This document shows, in pieces, positions 12,519 to 13,522 of a DNA stretch of 13,522 nucleotides. Both the position numbers and the translations under genes were made by a program. Source of the DNA: Candidatus Aenigmatarchaeota archaeon (GTDB lineage Archaea; Aenigmatarchaeota; Aenigmatarchaeia; CG10238-14; SpSt-28); contig JAGGZO010000038.1 in assembly GCA_021161995.1 (NCBI GenBank), positions 1-13,522 on the forward strand. The letters run 5' to 3'. Position 1 is the stretch's first letter. Each line of letters opens with the position of its first letter. The notes below the pieces were generated by a model that saw only the letters and a program-made list of their open reading frames with translations, did no database searches and was not told the DNA's origin.

Positions 12519-12526
12519 AATCGCTA

Positions 12527-13354
12527 ATGGAAGAAGATATAATTATGAGTATCGAAGGTACTGACTTCTTAATAAAACTTTTTTCAAGTATAGCCGCGAT
12601 ATTGATCAGCCATGAATCTACAAAAATTGTCATCAAAAACAGAGAACATAAAAATATGAACAAAAGCAATTATGCTAATTATTTAATTAGTTATTTGATT
12701 TGGAAGTTGCTCCCAAGTGTTAAAAATGAGATAAGATTTAAATTGAATTGTGAGCAGAAAATTTTTCTTTTTATAATTTTCATGGTTTCAGCTATCAGAG
12801 TGATCGTTGGAGATATTATTTTTGTACAATATGTTTATTTAGCGTTTGCATTAGCTACTCTCTTGTATTTTCTTCAGAGTTCATTTTCACTCTGGATCAA
12901 CGAAAATAAGTACATTGGAAAAATACCATTATTAGGAAGATTGGATGATGAAATAATTGATATGAACAAAAACATAAGAAACTTTGCGACATCGATGTTT
13001 GCATCCCTAATACTAATTACAACTTATCTGAGTACTAACAACAACCCCATGATAATAATAGCACAATATGTTACTATAATAGTACTTTCTGTTATAATCA
13101 CCCACACTTTGTCTAAATACATGAAAATTGGAATTAAATTAGTCCTAAGGAATTATCTGTTAAATGAAAAAATTGTTATAAAAATAGATAAAATATACCT
13201 AAAATTTGGTGAAAAACAAAGCAATATTATAAAATCCTTGATTATACGTGATATTACTGAGTCGTATATTGTGTTTGAGGACAAAAAAGGAGAAAAAATC
13301 ATAGTTCCAATGGAGATGATAAACTTTGTTGAAGGAATTAAAATATTAAATTAG
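12527..13354 (+). CDS. Multi-pass membrane protein with possible MscS-like C-terminal beta domain
   Basis: I do not recognise the family with confidence. The 275-aa protein has hydrophobic segments at about 13-28, 78-97, 99-117, 154-170 and 175-193. Residues 212-275 are soluble and strand-rich, including SLIIRDITESYIVFEDKKG and then EKIIVPMEMI. This resembles the small beta domain of MscS-type mechanosensitive channels, where a strand pair is followed by an Ile-Pro-Asn motif; here it is VPME. The preceding helix lacks the Gly/Ala-rich pore pattern of MscS TM3, so a true channel is uncertain. Met7 (12545) is a likely alternative start. The gene uses more ATT and TTT codons than the housekeeping genes, suggesting different ancestry. 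It lies downstream of the repeat region and may be controlled by it. Confidence 0.6.
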   Translation: MEEDIIMSIEGTDFLIKLFSSIAAILISHESTKIVIKNREHKNMNKSNYANYLISYLIWKLLPSVKNEIRFKLNCEQKIFLFIIFMVSAIRVIVGDIIFVQYVYLAFALATLLYFLQSSFSLWINENKYIGKIPLLGRLDDEIIDMNKNIRNFATSMFASLILITTYLSTNNNPMIIIAQYVTIIVLSVIITHTLSKYMKIGIKLVLRNYLLNEKIVIKIDKIYLKFGEKQSNIIKSLIIRDITESYIVFEDKKGEKIIVPMEMINFVEGIKILN

Positions 13355-13437
13355 CATAAAATAAGTAGGCTGGTCAAATCAAAAATTGGAAAGCCCGCCA
13401 CAGTTTCATCTTATTTTTTAAGAGAATAAAATTAGTT

Positions 13438-13522
13438 ATGGATAAAAATTCTAAACTAATAATAAAACTAGTTTCACTTGTTTCAATAAGTGTTATAATC
13501 TCATTTCTCAGTTTTTTAGTAG
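13438..13522 (+). CDS. Start of a membrane protein, cut by window end
   Basis: ATG 13438 opens a frame of 28 codons that is still open at the end of the window. The sequence begins MDKNSKLIIKLVSLVSISVI and continues hydrophobic (ISFLSFLV), so a transmembrane segment or signal anchor follows a short polar start. A T/A-rich box (CTTATTTTTTAA, about 13410-13421) precedes it at the distance seen for other leaderless genes here. The family cannot be named from this fragment. It follows the 275-aa membrane protein by 83 bp on the same strand. Confidence 0.5.
   Translation, partial: MDKNSKLIIKLVSLVSISVIISFLSFLV

Larger units (their letters stand above)
11385..12526. other. Repeat-rich intergenic region of about 1.1 kb without genes
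   Basis: No frame here looks like a gene on either strand, and I see no tRNA or known structural RNA. The left half (11386-11862) is a one-way array of CTCACTTT boxes with small hairpins between some of them. The right half (12030-12440) has larger and nested inverted repeats, a GC-rich vocabulary (GCTAGC, GGCC, CCGGCTAAA, ACGCGTTTT) and one hairpin with a T-tract. A gap this long is unusual beside the tightly packed genes at 1-9572. Candidates are a replication origin or partition site of an integrated element, or a noncoding RNA locus. The sequence alone does not decide. Confidence 0.6.

Noticed and set aside
11385..12526. Archaeal origin recognition boxes (ORB) or an Orc1/Cdc6-linked origin
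   Set aside because: I see no ORB-like sequence and no orc1/cdc6 gene in the window, so a standard origin cannot be claimed.
12418..12669. 83-aa minus-strand open frame
   Set aside because: It overlaps the start and promoter of the 275-aa gene; its hydrophobic translation is explained as a shadow of that gene and the strong hairpin.
9573..13522. tRNA gene as an integration site
   Set aside because: No T-arm consensus or cloverleaf could be found in the intergenic stretches.

Overview
The window comes from a low-GC archaeon. EF-2 carries the diphthamide site and an archaeal C-terminus. EF-1 alpha, AsnRS, uS10 and a family B DNA polymerase with a C-terminal PCNA-binding motif are all of archaeal type. 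Several genes have a TATA-like box ending about 22 to 26 bp before the start codon, as expected of leaderless archaeal mRNAs. A BpsA-type branched-polyamine synthase points to a thermophile. The compact layout would fit a small-genome (for example DPANN) archaeon, but that placement is inference.

Positions 1-9572 are mostly housekeeping. They hold the end of EF-2, EF-1 alpha, AsnRS and uS10 on the plus strand: a translation cluster in which asnS sits between tuf and rpsJ. A short degenerate minus-strand stretch (3880-4340) encodes a metallopeptidase-like fragment. It is followed by polB, by a minus-strand rhomboid protease gene that meets polB tail to tail through a shared CTAG, by bpsA (minus, apparently in an operon with the rhomboid gene), and by the divergently transcribed methionine aminopeptidase gene.

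Positions 9573-12526 are a different kind of DNA. Three small plus-strand genes encode a winged-helix protein (90 aa), a coiled-coil protein (162 aa), and a protein with an amphipathic N-terminus, a coiled coil and a C-terminal winged helix (199 aa). They are surrounded by short repeats. Ten-bp AGCGCTTACA-type iterons lie upstream of the 199-aa gene and also inside it; related AAGCGCTT palindromes precede the 162-aa gene. An intergenic stretch of about 1.1 kb (11385-12526) carries a one-way array of CTCACTTT boxes spaced about 36-49 bp apart, small hairpins between some boxes, and several larger inverted repeats. My reading, as inference, is a plasmid-like or virus-derived replication, segregation or regulatory locus. 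The 199-aa protein would be the candidate DNA-membrane tether acting on the iterons. I cannot name a known system with this layout.

Positions 12527-13522 hold a 275-aa membrane protein with a possible MscS-like C-terminal beta domain, then the start of another membrane protein cut by the window end. These two look more AT-rich than the housekeeping genes.
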